Positions 46,499 through 58,440 of a stretch of 64,000 nucleotides of DNA are shown in pieces (position 1 is the first letter of the stretch; the number at the start of each line of letters is the position of its first letter). Both the position numbers and the translations under genes were made by a program. The stretch is from Maratus speciosus. Its lineage: Eukaryota > Arthropoda > Arachnida > Araneae > Salticidae. The stretch covers positions 16,757,936 to 16,821,935 of the forward strand of contig OZ010787.1 in NCBI GenBank assembly GCA_963932465.1, given 5' to 3'. The notes beneath the pieces are model-generated. The model had not been told where the DNA came from. It was given only the letters and a program-made list of their open reading frames with translations, and searched no databases.

Positions 46499-47017
46499 CC
46501 CTTAAATGCGCGATCTTTTATTTTGTTTCAAAAATATATATATATTATTCTGTGAAAGGTTTATTACACAGGAGAAATAATGAAAAAAAAAATCAGAGAT
46601 ACATTTTTCATATAATACGTCAATCTTTTCTTCTGTTGCACATCTGCAATACAATCAAAAACTACAGTCGTATGGCTGTTTTACATTAAAATATTGCAAA
46701 TTAGTAAATATTTTAATAAATATGTCTCCAAATATCTTATTTTATATAATTATTTATTTTATAAAACTTAATCTTTAACCCTTTAATTATTATGATAGAA
46801 TACGTTCCAGAAATTACGTAGTTCAGAGAATCTGACTTTACACCAGAAAGTTTCAATGGTTAATTTCGCTTTATTTAATTGCGGAATGCCTGTTATTAAT
46901 TAAAGCAAATATTGCTATTTTAATTTTCTGGTATGAATTAGGTATATACAAATAAAAAACATCTATTAAATTGAAAACACTGTTGTTTGCATATATGCAA
47001 AGCCGCGCACTAAAGTG
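46499..47017. mobile_element. Probable TTAA-type MITE, 519 bp
   Basis: TTAA at 46495-46498 and 47018-47021 flank CCCTTAAATGCGCGATCTTT and, reverse-complemented, CACTTTAGTGCGCGGCTTTG (15 of 20 alike). A further TTAACCCTTTAATTATTATG lies inside at 46775. It matches the style of piggyBac-type short elements. Confidence 0.6.
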
Positions 47018-47282
47018 TTAAATTTTAATTGTACGTATAATTATAAAATTATGACGATTTCTGCAGTTGTGTGTTATTTAAAATTTGATTATCTCTATCA
47101 GAATTCAGTATGAAAGAGATTTTATTAAGGGAAATTTGCATAGAAAATATTTTTACATAAAATAATTTTCGCGCAAAATAAATAAGCTAAAGTTTTGTTT
47201 TCTTTTTCTATGAAAAAAAAAAGAAACAAAACAAAAAGTTGCATTCGTCAAAATTATTTCTATCGCATTTGAAAGGTTTTTA

Positions 47283-47400
47283 TAGGTATGCACCGATTAG
47301 TGATTTTGGCCGAATACCAATTATTCGACACATCTCTAAACCGAACACGAAAAATTTTGCTGACCGAATACTCCAATATTACATGGTTTAAAGGTATTGT
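47283..47400 (+). mobile_element. Unpaired hAT-like end
   Basis: TAGGTATGCACCGATTAGTG with TTTTGGCCGAATACCAATTA after it resembles the hAT ends at 17202 and 51586. No right partner was found in the window. Confidence 0.5.
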
Positions 47401-48426
47401 AAAAAAATTTAAAGCAATTTCACATCATATTTAGCACAAATACTTCCATGAACTTGATTGCTTTTTACAAGTAAGCTTTACACAACAAAAAATATATATT
47501 TTGAGTTATTATTCAAGAAGAGAATAGTCTTAAAACCTCTTTAAATAATAAAACGTTAAAAACTCTAACTTTTTAAGTGAATTAAAATAAAGTAATAAAA
47601 CTTTCTTGCTTTCGAAAAAAATATTTTAAAGTCGAATAGAGATTTTTAAGTACCCTGAAGGAAAATTTTTAATCATATAGTGCTAATTTGCCAACTAAAA
47701 AAAAAAAAAAACTATTCAAATGGTGGCAACTCAGCCAAAAATCCTTTCTTGCTCCTTCTGATTTATCTATGAAGTTTCAAATGTACTAGAGTGGGCGATG
47801 GTTTTCAGAAGTTGTAAACATACAGAGTGTTCCTAAAATTTTGAAAAAAGCTTTCATGCAATATAATGTGGTTAAGACAAACATATTTTGTGCAGTAAAC
47901 CTACATCGCAATTCACTTTTCCATCAAAAATACAATACAGTAAATAAAAAAAATATAGGGTGACTCACTGCAAGCTGAACCAGAATTTTCGTTCGTAACT
48001 TTAACAATAATGAAGTAATTTTAGTGAGATTTTCATCATATTAACTTTGCTTTGTATGAAATATAAAGAAATCATTGGAAGTGACTGAATTTTGGTCAGT
48101 GACACAGTATATATACCGTGAGTTGCATTTTGAATAATGAAATGTCTATTTTACTGTTTGGATGTGAATTTCAGCAATTTCCAGCATTTCTAGTTACGTC
48201 ATCATATTTCACAGAAAGCAAAATAAGTCTGTTAAAAATGTCGTTACAATATCTTCACCACCACCCTTTTTTTTAATGTTCACAAAAATTCAGAAATATT
48301 ACTTTTAGAAGTATGCAGCTAAAAGACATTCATATATTCAAAACAGTCAGTTTAAAATCCATTAAGATTTGCAAACAAAATATGCGTTTATAGATTGAGC
48401 AATTTCACCCCTTCCAAGATTGTTAA

Positions 48427-48655
48427 CCCTCTCGCTGCGTAAGTAATTCTTCGCAATGAGCGTCTTTTACAAAATTTTTAATCTTTATCACCGGTTCTTT
48501 AAAGGAGAAATTTTTTACTATCGTAATCGAGGAAAATGTCCTGATTAAATCAGACAAAGTTTTCGCTAAAAAATAATGGGTGGGAACAACCAAATAGTAT
48601 TAATTTGATGGGAAAATTCATGCCCAAGCACATCTCGGGCTGCGCAGTGAGAGGG
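48427..48655. mobile_element. piggyBac-type MITE, 229 bp
   Basis: TTAA at 48423-48426 and 48656-48659 flank CCCTCTCGCTGCGTAAG and, reverse-complemented, CCCTCTCACTGCGCAGCCCG. The first 13 bases differ once. The interior is not coding; a frame starting at 48605 crosses its right edge and is chance. Confidence 0.82.
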
Positions 48656-51585
48656 TTAATAAATCAGGCCGGACGCAGCAAATTTTTTTTAAATCTGAAC
48701 AAGATATTAAAACTAAAGAAACAGGTCATTCCCAGACCGTTAAAAATGTTATCTGTATTTCACCAGAACGAGACATGGGCTGAAATGGTATCTGAATTGG
48801 TATTGTTGATGAATTGAAATTCAATCATCTAATGAAAGATTCTATCACAATTTAACTCAATATGTTGTGTTCATCATTAAACATCTGCTCTTTCTGCAAA
48901 GATAACTACAACAATAAGATAAATTCTAAACAAATTTAACCTCTAGCTTACGGGGGGATTACCGTAATCCCAAGAAAAAGAGTGTTCAAAAATACGGGAT
49001 TGGGATTACTGCCATCCCGAACATTTCTACCCCTCAAAGATGCTGTGCAGGAAATCATTGAGACGGTTTTGCTGAGTAGGGGTCCGACTGCGTGTCGAAG
49101 AGAAATTCTATAGGGAAGATATTAATTATTCTAGGGAATTACGGGGAAGATTACTTTGTAAAAAAGTAAACATTGTTTACGCAGACGACGTAAAGCTGTT
49201 TCTACACCAGTTGCTGCAAATTAGTTGAAGATAATTCTAGTTTGTGAGAAATGATAGTGACACTTTTGACATGATAATGAATAGATTATTTTCTGCAAAT
49301 AGTTTTAGTAGTTTAGTATTGCTAATTTTGGTTAGACTTTTGTCCTTAGAATGATAGATGTAGCGTTATTATTTTTTTTTGTTCTTTCTAACGCACTAGA
49401 TGTCTTAAATTATGTGCATAATTTTATATACAGAACTGGAAAGTTCAAATGTTTATTTTTATTACTATTTTAATAAAAAAGCAATGCATTTCGTAACAGC
49501 ATAATTAATCAAACAAAAATTAGCTTTTTATTTGTACAGTTGAAAAAAGGGGGTTATGAAACTTAAGATTGTTCTCAAACTCAAAGGAGCTAGTTTCTGA
49601 GGCATTTCTCAATTCATTTTTGTTCGAAAACATATGAAATTGGCAGATGTTTTTATTCAGAAAGTATGTAATAGAATGGTGCTTTCAGTTTCTTAGTAAA
49701 GGCAAAAGCATTTCAGAAAATACTCGAATTTTGAACAGAATTTCCGGACGCGACAGCGCAGGAAAGGTAGAAATCTATTGTCGTATGACAAAAATAATAA
49801 ATCGATAAGTAATGTATTTATCAAAAAATGGAAAACTGCATTCGATTCCTAATCTCTTCAAAAGTCAGGCCTGCCAATTTTATGACGCCAATTAAAAAAT
49901 ATTCAGAAAATTTGTCAGAAAGTTTTAGATTGCAAAACAGCTTAATTTTATGCCCACAGTCAACTAAATAACCATGTTTTATCCCCTGCGTATGCAATTG
50001 TATCAGAAAATTAACCTAATTTTCTGATGAGAAAATTAACCTAATTTTCTGGCAATAATGAAAATTATTGCCTGTTTCAGAAAATTAACAATTAATCAAA
50101 TTCTAGCATTATTTGCAAATAATTTACTCACCGTCTAATTCAAATGAAATAATATTTATTTATGCAAACCATAATAAAGATTTTATTAATAATTCCTTAG
50201 TTATTTTTTAACTGACTCAAAAAAAAAAAAAAAAAAAAGAGGAGGAGGTTCTCAATTTGGCACGTATGTATTTTTTTATGTTAACCGATTACTTCAAAAC
50301 TACGCGACCAATTCATGTGACTTTTTGTTCATTGAAAGACAATCATTGACTGCTTTTTTTCCTAACACTAAAATAGTATAGAAAATTTTGTTTCATTTAA
50401 ACATACAAATGTTTAATTTAAATAAGGTAAAAACTTCTATTAAATTTTAGTGGTAACGAAATAGCGTAAAAGTTGGCAGCTATGTTGAATGAGGATACTT
50501 TCAAATTGGTCGCGTTTAAATTTCATAAAAATTGGTGCAGTACTTTTTTAGAAATTGCACAAAAATAAAATAAAATAAACACCTTTAAAATATTTCATTT
50601 TTAACGATTTTTATCAAGTGATGTAGCACTATCTGTTTGGGAGAATGTCATTACCCGGAGTTTTTCTACACTCTTTATACAGTTTTGATTCTCGAATTCC
50701 TCAAGGGGGAAAAAAAGCGATGTTTTAATCGTTAAAAACTTATATGACGCAAACAATCATTAAAAAATATAATAATAATAAAATTGTAAAGAGTTTAAAT
50801 TCACTCAAAATTTCGATGGTACACTCGCTTAATTTGAACAACTATATTTTTACAGTGTTGATATTTGTACGCTAATACAGAATGGTTCAAAAGTCTGAAT
50901 TTAATATAATTTGAAGTAATTAATTTCTCTCTCTTAAAAAAAAAAAAAAAAAAAAAAAAAATCAGCTTAAAATGCTAACTTTTATAGCATCTTCTCAAGT
51001 GTTTTGCCTTTACGGAAAAATGGAAAATGCTATTCGATCTCCTTGTTTCTAAATAAATATAGCTTGAAATTTCATAAATATAAGATTAAAAGTGAAATCG
51101 TAAATGCTTCAAAACAGTAACCAGTTTGGATTTTAGAGCAGCTTGACTCTTTTTTTTTTTTTTCTGCATGCTTTGATCTTTTGCAATTGCAACTGATTCA
51201 GAATGTTCCGAGATAAGAATGGCGAGCCTTTCAATTTCAATATATCCACTGATAATTTCTCACAGAGAACATCCACACATTTAAATCATCACCGTACATA
51301 ATTATATAGAAATGGTAACTGTGTCTAATCCTATAAGGGTGTTTAAACTGGACATGTCTGATGAGATAAATTGACTCACCGACATACCCCTTCCCCTTTA
51401 ACAGGCTTTCCGAAGACAGTCCTCTCCTTTCACTTTTTGTGTTATTTTCATTGTGTAAAGATAGGAAAAAGGCGTAGCCCATTGCTTTGTACACAGATAA
51501 ATAAGACCACTATACACAAAGTTAGATTTCAACATATGTATGTATATGACTTCTAACAGAAAAAAGGGTGTATGAGAGTTATGAT

Positions 51586-52707
51586 TAGGGATTGACCGAA
51601 TACCGAATAGTCGATTCGGTATTCGGTGATTCGGCATGTAAACCGAATATTCGGCTTCGGCCGAATACTTAAAAGTATTCGGCCGAATAATTGTGGATAA
51701 GTATTTTCTTAGAAGTAGAAGAATTCTCTTTTACTTAGAAGTAGAATAGGCTAAATGATGAGTTTCAATATTATGTGCATGAGTTCAAAGTTCAGTTGCA
51801 CTACCAAAAACAAGTCAAAGGCCATTTTTAATTACAAAAAACTTTTTTTTTCTTTTCTAAAATAGTCTATATAGGGGTGAAATCAGAACAACTGTCTACG
51901 ATATAGGAAAAAAAAGTAAGGAATATGGGCATCTTTCCATTACCATTTCATTTTAATTATTTCTACATTAGTTTTTTCAATTTAAATTTATTTAATGTGT
52001 ATTCTTTTTAATATACACCTCAAATAAGTATATCAGAGTTCATCTCTGTATATCTAAGATTTATATTAAAGAAAATACATGCATCAAATAAGTATACTCC
52101 TATGCCTATCCTATAGCTTTTATAACCATTAAATTAAAATCGCTCAAATTTATCTTCATCACCACAGTGATAAATATTAATCAAAATATAAATATGTATC
52201 AATAATTTCACAGAAAATAGTTAAATGTACAAATTGATATGATACCTTTTGTATTTGAGAACATTCCAATTCAATATGTATATAATTAGACAATCAGTAA
52301 ATCAGCTTAATGACAACATTGTTTCTTTTTATTTGAATGAACTTTTGTTTTTCTGAGAATCCTTATCCTTAATAATAGCCTGCATAGTTTAATACTTTCA
52401 TTGGGTTCATTTGGATATTAACTAGGGATAAAATAATAAAAAAATAAGTGATGGGTTAATGAATTTGTGAGTTGAAAGAAGTCATTAAATTTTTTTGTGT
52501 AATTAGATTTAAGAATAAAAATGTAACTGAATTAAATTATTAATAATTTAATTTTAATTAAAGTTTATTAAAAAAGCTAATATATGCAAAAATGTGTATT
52601 AAAAATTTTTAAGTATTCGGTTGCCGAATACCGAATATTCGGTGTACACTTTGACCGAAGCTTCGGTATTCGGTATTCGGCAAAATTGCTGATTCGGTCA
52701 ATCCCTA
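51586..52707. mobile_element. Non-autonomous hAT, 1.12 kb, exact 8-bp TSD
   Basis: Ends TAGGGATTGACCGAAT are identical in inverted orientation over 16 bases. GTTATGAT at 51578-51585 recurs exactly at 52708-52715. Subterminal repeats of ATTCGGT and TTCGGCCGAATA fill the first and last 100 bp. There is no transposase. Confidence 0.93.
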
Positions 52708-53130
52708 GTTATGATAATAATGGAATATTTGTGAGCTCCCTTATCCCTACCTCACTCCCCACTCGCAGAAAAAAGAATTCTTATGGATGCTTTGTAAGTG
52801 TCAAGAGATTAAAATAGAAGGTTACTGAATTACATTCATTGGTAAAAGTAAGATTATCTGCCGATTATGCTTATATTTGTCTGAAACTGGTTCATGAGGA
52901 CTTTTCAGTAGAAATTGGCTAAATAGTGAAAATTGATAAAAAATTGGTGAAAAGTGTACAGAATTATTAATATTTAAAGACTTAAGAAAGGATTCCCCCC
53001 CCCCCCCTGTCCTCTCTGCAAAACAATATCTTTACTATTTTAAAGACAGAATGATTTTAGGAACAAAATTTTGTTCCAGTTACTAAAAAAAGGGAAATGC
53101 CACAGAATAAGGGAATAGTTAAGTGACCTG

Positions 53131-53376
53131 GGTTGGTTGGTTGTGTTTATGACGGCCAATTATCAACATGAGCGATATAGGCCCTAAGGAGGGGGAAGTG
53201 CCCTCCATGGGGTCTTTCTAAGGGAACCTAAGCCGTATTTACGCATGGAAATCCACGGTTCGAAGAAAACCACGAAAATTCCGAACAATTTGGCCAACGG
53301 GCGCGATTGGGTTCGAACCCAGCACATCCCGTCTAACAGCTTGGACAGCAGAACCACTCGGCCACTGGTGGGGCAT
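53131..53376 (-). mobile_element. Full-length tRNA-derived SINE with TSD
   Basis: On the complement the element starts near 53376, has an A-box-like TGGCCGAGTGG (53354-53364) and B box GGGTTCGAACCC (53309-53320), then a unique body and a tail ending in AACCAACCAACC (53131-53142). AAGTGACCTG at 53121-53130 and AAGTGATCTG at 53377-53386 are a 10-bp TSD with one change. The A/B boxes are the internal RNA polymerase III promoter. It would be moved by a partner LINE, none of which is seen here. Confidence 0.92.
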
Positions 53377-53506
53377 AAGTGATCTGCGAGAGTAAATTAT
53401 TGGTGAGCTGTCAATATAAATTGGTGCCAATGGTCGTGTGGGAATAATTTCACAGGGTTACTTAAAAATAGAACAGTGCTCTTGTAAAAAATTACATGCA
53501 TAACCT

Positions 53507-53543
53507 TTTATTATTATTATTGTTATTATTATTATTATTATTT
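53507..53543. repeat. TTA/ATT microsatellite
   Basis: A (TTA)n run with one interruption (TTATTATTATTGTTATTATT). A similar run occurs near 63588-63610. Confidence 0.9.
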
Positions 53544-54339
53544 TACTTTTTGTGAAAAGTCAGATCTTTTTTACTGTCTTAATACCATTTACCAAATCCA
53601 GTGATATTTTTATTTTCTGCTCTCATTTTTTTGTGCCTTACAAGTTACAAAATAGAGTTTTGTTCTTAATAATATAATTTTACTTAGAACGAATATATTT
53701 ATACTAAAATTATTATAGTGCACAAATTTATTGTATGCTGTCTATTCTGGAAAAAAAGGGTTCATTTAATTAGAAGAAAGCATATGCTTCAAGAAGAAAG
53801 CATAAGCATATGATTACAAGATAACAATTAAAAACTTTTATTTTCCTATAAAAGTTAATCAGGATTCTCAGCTTGGAAATATTTTTAACAACAGTTACTC
53901 ACAAAATTTACAATTTCATTGTAATACATGTCCATAAGCTAGTGTTTTGTAAATATGTGACACATAAAAACTGACGTAATAAAAAGACTAAACTACCACA
54001 GTAAATTTAGCATTATGTATCTAAAGGTTTCAGAAAAGAGCATCTTTTTCAATCATGAGAGAGCAAAAATAAGAGAGGAACAAAGAGCTTTAACATGTGT
54101 ACTACGCCTAGAGGTCTGTAAGGGTCTATACCCGGCTCGGTTAAATGAAGCCAATTTCCAAAGAGAATTTCAAAGACTCAAACACAATTGTTTAACGGGC
54201 AAAACCGATTATTTAAATTTTAAAAAAACCTGGCGGTTCGAGCTGATAAAAAATCAGCCAAATATAAAAATTTAAAAGGATCAAACTAAGGCAATAAAAT
54301 ATGACCGATTCCAGATGACAACATGAGTATAATACAACA

Positions 54340-54786
54340 TGTCTGCATAGAGATCGGCGCTGGCAATTGCATCATGTCTGAAACAGGTCTTTATTATTTT
54401 ATTAGACTCAGGCCAGGTCAAAGCCAGGCTTACATTTTCTTTCTACATATTGGGCCTATATGACAGCATAATGATGCTGTACTGCGTTCTATGGCTTGCG
54501 AACATACAGTAATCTAAAAAATATAATCTATAATGCTAAATTATCCTATAAATATTTATGCAATATTCTAGTGAAAAATAGTTATTGTATGTTTAGAAAA
54601 ATAGGTATTTTCTGTGGAAATTGAGTCGGGTTTGATTTCATTGGTTTTTGCGAGGGCCGGGCCTGTTTTCACTGTTTATAGCACGGGCCGGACTGTAAAC
54701 CACGAAAATGTCAGGCCGGGCCAAGATAGCTTTCCTCGGGCCAGGCCAGGCCCTGAGCGGGAAATTCCGGCCAGTGCAGACGTCTA
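54340..54786. mobile_element. Possible hAT-like element with GGCCGG-rich right end
   Basis: The right part (54650-54786) holds repeated GGGCCGG and GGCCAGGCC motifs and ends in GGCCAGTGCAGACGTCTA. The left side has TCTGCATAGAGATCGGCG. The ends match only over TCTGCA, and flanking duplications do not agree, so the left boundary is uncertain. Confidence 0.35.
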
Positions 54787-55360
54787 ATTCTGCCTAACTT
54801 GTTCCTTGAGAAATTTTGTGTCGAAATCTGGGCTCTTATTATGAAGCCTTGAAACAATTTATTTTTTAATAGTACAAATTTAATGCTTTGATATTTGCCT
54901 TCCTTTATTTTGGTTTTTACACATTATATTTATATAGTAATACAAGAGATTTGTATGCATCTTTAAATGCCCTTGAAGGCATTTTAACACGAAAATCTCT
55001 ATCTACTATGTTGATAGCGTTTCCATATTCAGATATCAACCAATATTTTTTACTAGTAATATTTAAGTAATTAATTTACAGATTAAATTATAGTACTATT
55101 CGTAAATGATGGTTGTAGTGATGGTTAAAAACAAAGACCCTACTGGAAACATGGATTCCATTAGATATCACTTTATTATATGTTACTATATTGTTTATCG
55201 ATTCCTTATATATTAATTTCTTTTTTTTTCCTTGAAATTTCTTTATTTGTTTTAATTTAAATCTCTAAAAAAATATTAACAATCATATTTAAGGAAATCA
55301 ATTTTGTATTATTTACTTATATCAAAAATTCAGCGTATTTTTAAATAATGTATTTCTGTA

Positions 55361-55490
55361 TTACCACACAATTTCAGTTATTTTGCCTATAACAAACTTT
55401 ATTTTTATATTATAACTTTTGAATTACCATACAATTTCAGTTATTTTGCCTATAACAAACCTTTATTTTTATATTATAACTTTTGAGAAA
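55361..55490 (+). repeat. 63-bp tandem duplication
   Basis: Two near-identical copies carry CAATTTCAGTTATTTTGCCT and ATAACAAAC(C)TTTATTTTTA. They start at 55361 and 55424. Confidence 0.9.
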
Positions 55491-56704
55491 CTAAATGCTG
55501 TTAAAATATTCAATGAACATTCATCAATTTTTCTAATTATTTAAAAAAGAGACATCTCAATTACTACTAATATGTTTTATTTAATGACACCCACTTCACA
55601 GAAAAAAATATAATTTTTATCACATATATCGTTTGGGTTCAAACCTTATCTCCAAACCGAAATCATTACTTCTGCTTCCAACAGGTAAACAGCTTTCTTT
55701 TAGGGGAACGGAATTCCCTAAGACTCTCATGACACCCAAACGATTATCAGATGTTCCAAATGATTCCAGCTATGTTTTCACCCCCTGCGGTGCATAGTCA
55801 TTAAGAAAGGGGGTAAAACTATCAGAGTTTTCCCGTAGTCAAGGCACTTTTTAGAAGTTAGTTCCCCGTAAGCTAAATGTTAAATAAAAAAGACCATGTG
55901 AAATTTGACCAATTTTTATCGCTATCAATTTTTTTAAGAACAAATGACATTAATTAAAGAGTTTCGTGGAAGAAGGTGTTATGTTATATTTTCTCAATAT
56001 CTTTTATTTTTTCGATGAAGATGTTATGAGATATTCTATCATATGGTAAAGCTAAACTAATCAAGATTCTAATTAGTCTTTAAGATTTGATACATTATTT
56101 ATTAACGTTTAATATTTTAATATCAAATAATCTAAATATTATTAATAATTTTTATATTTGGAAATTAAATGTTGATTAGTTTTTCTGAGAGAGTTTAATA
56201 CATGCCATCTGTTAACCTATTAAATATAGGCTATCAAGATGAAAAAAACAAAAATTAAATTTACAAGAAAAAATTTCTGTTTCAATTTTCTGGCAATTTC
56301 ATTTCTGTTACATAACATCTTCTTCCACCAAGCACTTTATACAAAATATAAAAGATCTGATCAGGAAAAAATTTACTCACAAAATTACACTCTGAAACTT
56401 GAAACAAAGTGCCATGTGGCAATAACACAATAAACAAGCTTTCCGTATTTTAAACTGCAGAATTTGTTTATGAACAGATAATTATTCAGGGAAACTGAAA
56501 GTTACCCCACACGCTTAAAACAGGAAAAAAACAAAAAATGCCTCCTTCCTATTCTCAAAGGAAAGGAAGCTTCCTGACAAGGTGTGCTCATCGATCCTCT
56601 TGGACAATTAATGGACCAACAATTTGACAACTATATCCTGTTTTGCCCGAAAGGAGTGGGGTTAATTATCACTTCTTAGAATTGTCTCCTCTGGTCGTTT
56701 CCCT

Positions 56705-56737
56705 AACCCGGAGTGTTTCGAAGAAACACTCCGGGTT
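56705..56737. repeat. Perfect 15-bp hairpin at a SINE junction
   Basis: AACCCGGAGTGTTTC is followed by loop GAA and its exact complement GAAACACTCCGGGTT. Part of the right arm (GTTTCCAAGCG) continues into the truncated SINE at 56738, so it may have arisen at that insertion. It is GC-rich for its surroundings. It could stall transcription, but there is no gene here. Confidence 0.85.
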
Positions 56738-56857
56738 TCCAAGCGTTAATACGGATTAGGTTCCCTTAGAAAGACCCCACGAAGGGCACTCCCTCCCTGG
56801 GCCTTTATCCCTCGTGCAGATAATTGGCCGTCATAAATACAACCAACCAACCAACCT
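56738..56857 (+). mobile_element. 5'-truncated SINE, plus strand
   Basis: TTAATACGGATTAGGTTCCC, TTAGAAAGACCCCACGAAGG and GATAATTGGCCGTCATAAAT followed by CAACCAACCAACCAACC match the body and tail of the 53131-53376 copy. The tRNA head is missing. Confidence 0.88.
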
Positions 56858-57311
56858 TTGACATCCTCCTTCCCTCACACACACATTCACATATACTGCT
56901 TTTATTACATTAGTTTTCAAATCAGAAATATATAATAATACATTTGTTTGTGTAACCTTTCAAATATTTAGAAATTAAAATTTTGGCTATATCGCAAGCA
57001 TAATATTATCACTTGAATTTGAAATTCTGGGGTGGGCACTGGACCTACCTGGGGTGGGCCCGGTCCACCCGGCTCCCCTCTAGTTACGCCTATGACAGAA
57101 ACCACCATTATTTTTTGCACATCCTGATACTTCCACAAGCTTGCTAATCCATCACAAATAAATTTGTTACAAAAATTTAACTTCCAAAGACGACCAAAAT
57201 CGAAGCAACTATTAGATCGAATATCGTATCAAAAATGGCGAAACATAGAAACCAAAAAGAATTATGGCTGTTTTAGATAATTGTAAGAAAACTATTTTTT
57301 CCAGCATGAAC

Positions 57312-57496
57312 CAGGGTTGCCAGTTTGGCCTCCATTTTTATTAAGAAAATCCAAATTCGCACCAGAAAATAAAAATAGTATTTTTTGCTTTATGACAGAA
57401 ATTTTGTGATTACAAAAAGTAAAGATTTTTCTTTCAAAATTTCAGGTGTGAATTTGAAATTTCGAATTAAACGTGGAGGCCAAACTGGTAACTCTG
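57312..57496. mobile_element. hAT-type MITE, 185 bp, exact 8-bp TSD
   Basis: The left end CAGGGTTGCCAGTTTGGCCT and right end, reverse-complemented, CAGAGTTACCAGTTTGGCCT differ at two bases in 20. GCATGAAC at 57304-57311 recurs exactly at 57497-57504. No coding content. Confidence 0.93.
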
Positions 57497-57999
57497 GCAT
57501 GAACTGTATTTGATGTACTTCTTACATTAGTAGTTTGTGTATCTGAAATTGCAACATCTTTTTCATAAATATTAAAATCTTATCTCAAAAACTCGCAACT
57601 AACGACTCACTGACACTTATGTGAAATCATTATCCAATGTTTATTACAGTGCAAAATCTTAATTCAATGGCAAGAAATTAAACATGGAAATTGCTGTTTT
57701 AAACTTAACCACTTGATCCTTACTTTATTGTATGCAAATGTTATGTATCATGAAACTTGATTTAAGTAAATTACTAATAATTGCTAAATAAATTAATACT
57801 CTTCATATGCGCTCAGTATTTTAAATCATAATGTTTGTAAAATCTTTTTCACTGATAAATATTAATGTAACTCCAATGTATTATTAGCTGCATTTATAGA
57901 GATTGATCTTACTTTTTTTTAAATTAAGAAATTAAATAAGGATATATACCTAAATTCTTAAAGTTACTCCAAATACTTCTATTATGCATACACAGTCAA

Positions 58000-58440
58000 T
58001 CCTGCCAAGGTGTGATCGGAAGGGACTGGAAAAAAGTTCCATTTTACACAGACTTCCATTTAAAGAAGTGTAATTAATTATACTTCTTAGATACACTAAC
58101 GCATAAGATCTATTGCTCGTTTCATCGGAAACCTGAAACTCTTCCGTTAGAGACAGGATTCCGTTTTAGAAAGATTCTGCTTTCAGAGGTTTTACTGTGT
58201 TTCATTAAAGAGAGGTGAAAATCCCCTTTCAGACAGGCTTTTAGCAAATTTAGTTGTATGGCAATACATATTAAGACCATGTAACGCTTCCGTTTAAGGC
58301 AGGATTCTATTAGAGATAGTTACTATTTTAACAGATTTTACTATTCATATAATATAAATAAGTATATATAAATACACAAAACTTGTAAAAATAGAACCTG
58401 CCTATAACGGAATTCTGTCTTAAACGGAAATGTTCCACGG
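58000..58440 (-). repeat. Possible pogo-like terminal repeats
   Basis: Read on the complement, CACAGTAAAACCTCTGAAAG near 58200, with CGGAATCCTGTCTCTAACGG after it, resembles pogo-type ends. AACGGAATTCTGTCTTAAAC recurs near 58408. A similar AGTAAAACCTGTTTTAAACA lies at 43312. No clean element boundary could be set. Confidence 0.35.

Larger units (their letters stand above)
48940..55879. mobile_element. TTAA-flanked element, 6.9 kb with nested insertions
   Basis: TTAA at 48936-48939 and 55880-55883 flank CCTCTAGCTTACGGGG and, reverse-complemented, CATTTAGCTTACGGGG (13 of 16 alike). A hAT (51586-52707) and a SINE (53131-53376) are nested inside. No piggyBac transposase is visible, so the assignment rests on TTAA plus the ends. 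The large span makes chance pairing of two solo ends possible. Confidence 0.6.
41980..57094. mobile_element. Second hAT-type interval, 15.1 kb, exact 8-bp TSD
   Basis: The left end CATAGGCTTAACTAG and right end, reverse-complemented, CATAGGCGTAACTAG differ at one base in 15. ACAGAAAC at 41972-41979 recurs exactly at 57095-57102. Subterminal G(T/C)GGGGTGGGC(A/C)C sequence follows at both ends (near 42005 and 57010-57060). It lies wholly inside the 39574-58572 interval. Its interior holds palindromic MITEs, a 145-bp satellite, TTAA elements, another hAT and SINEs; no matching transposase was recognised. Confidence 0.82.

Noticed and set aside
46779..47017. Shorter TTAA element starting at 46779
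   Set aside because: The end at 46499 (CCCTTAAATGCGCGATC) matches the right end better than the one at 46779, so the longer version was preferred. The shorter remains possible.
53300..53376. tRNA-like segment on the minus strand
   Set aside because: The A and B boxes belong to a SINE head with TSDs and a long non-tRNA body; it is not a functional tRNA gene.
54340..54786. Confident hAT call for the GGCCGG-rich segment
   Set aside because: The candidate left end matches over only six bases and flanking 8-mers disagree; kept only as a low-confidence feature.
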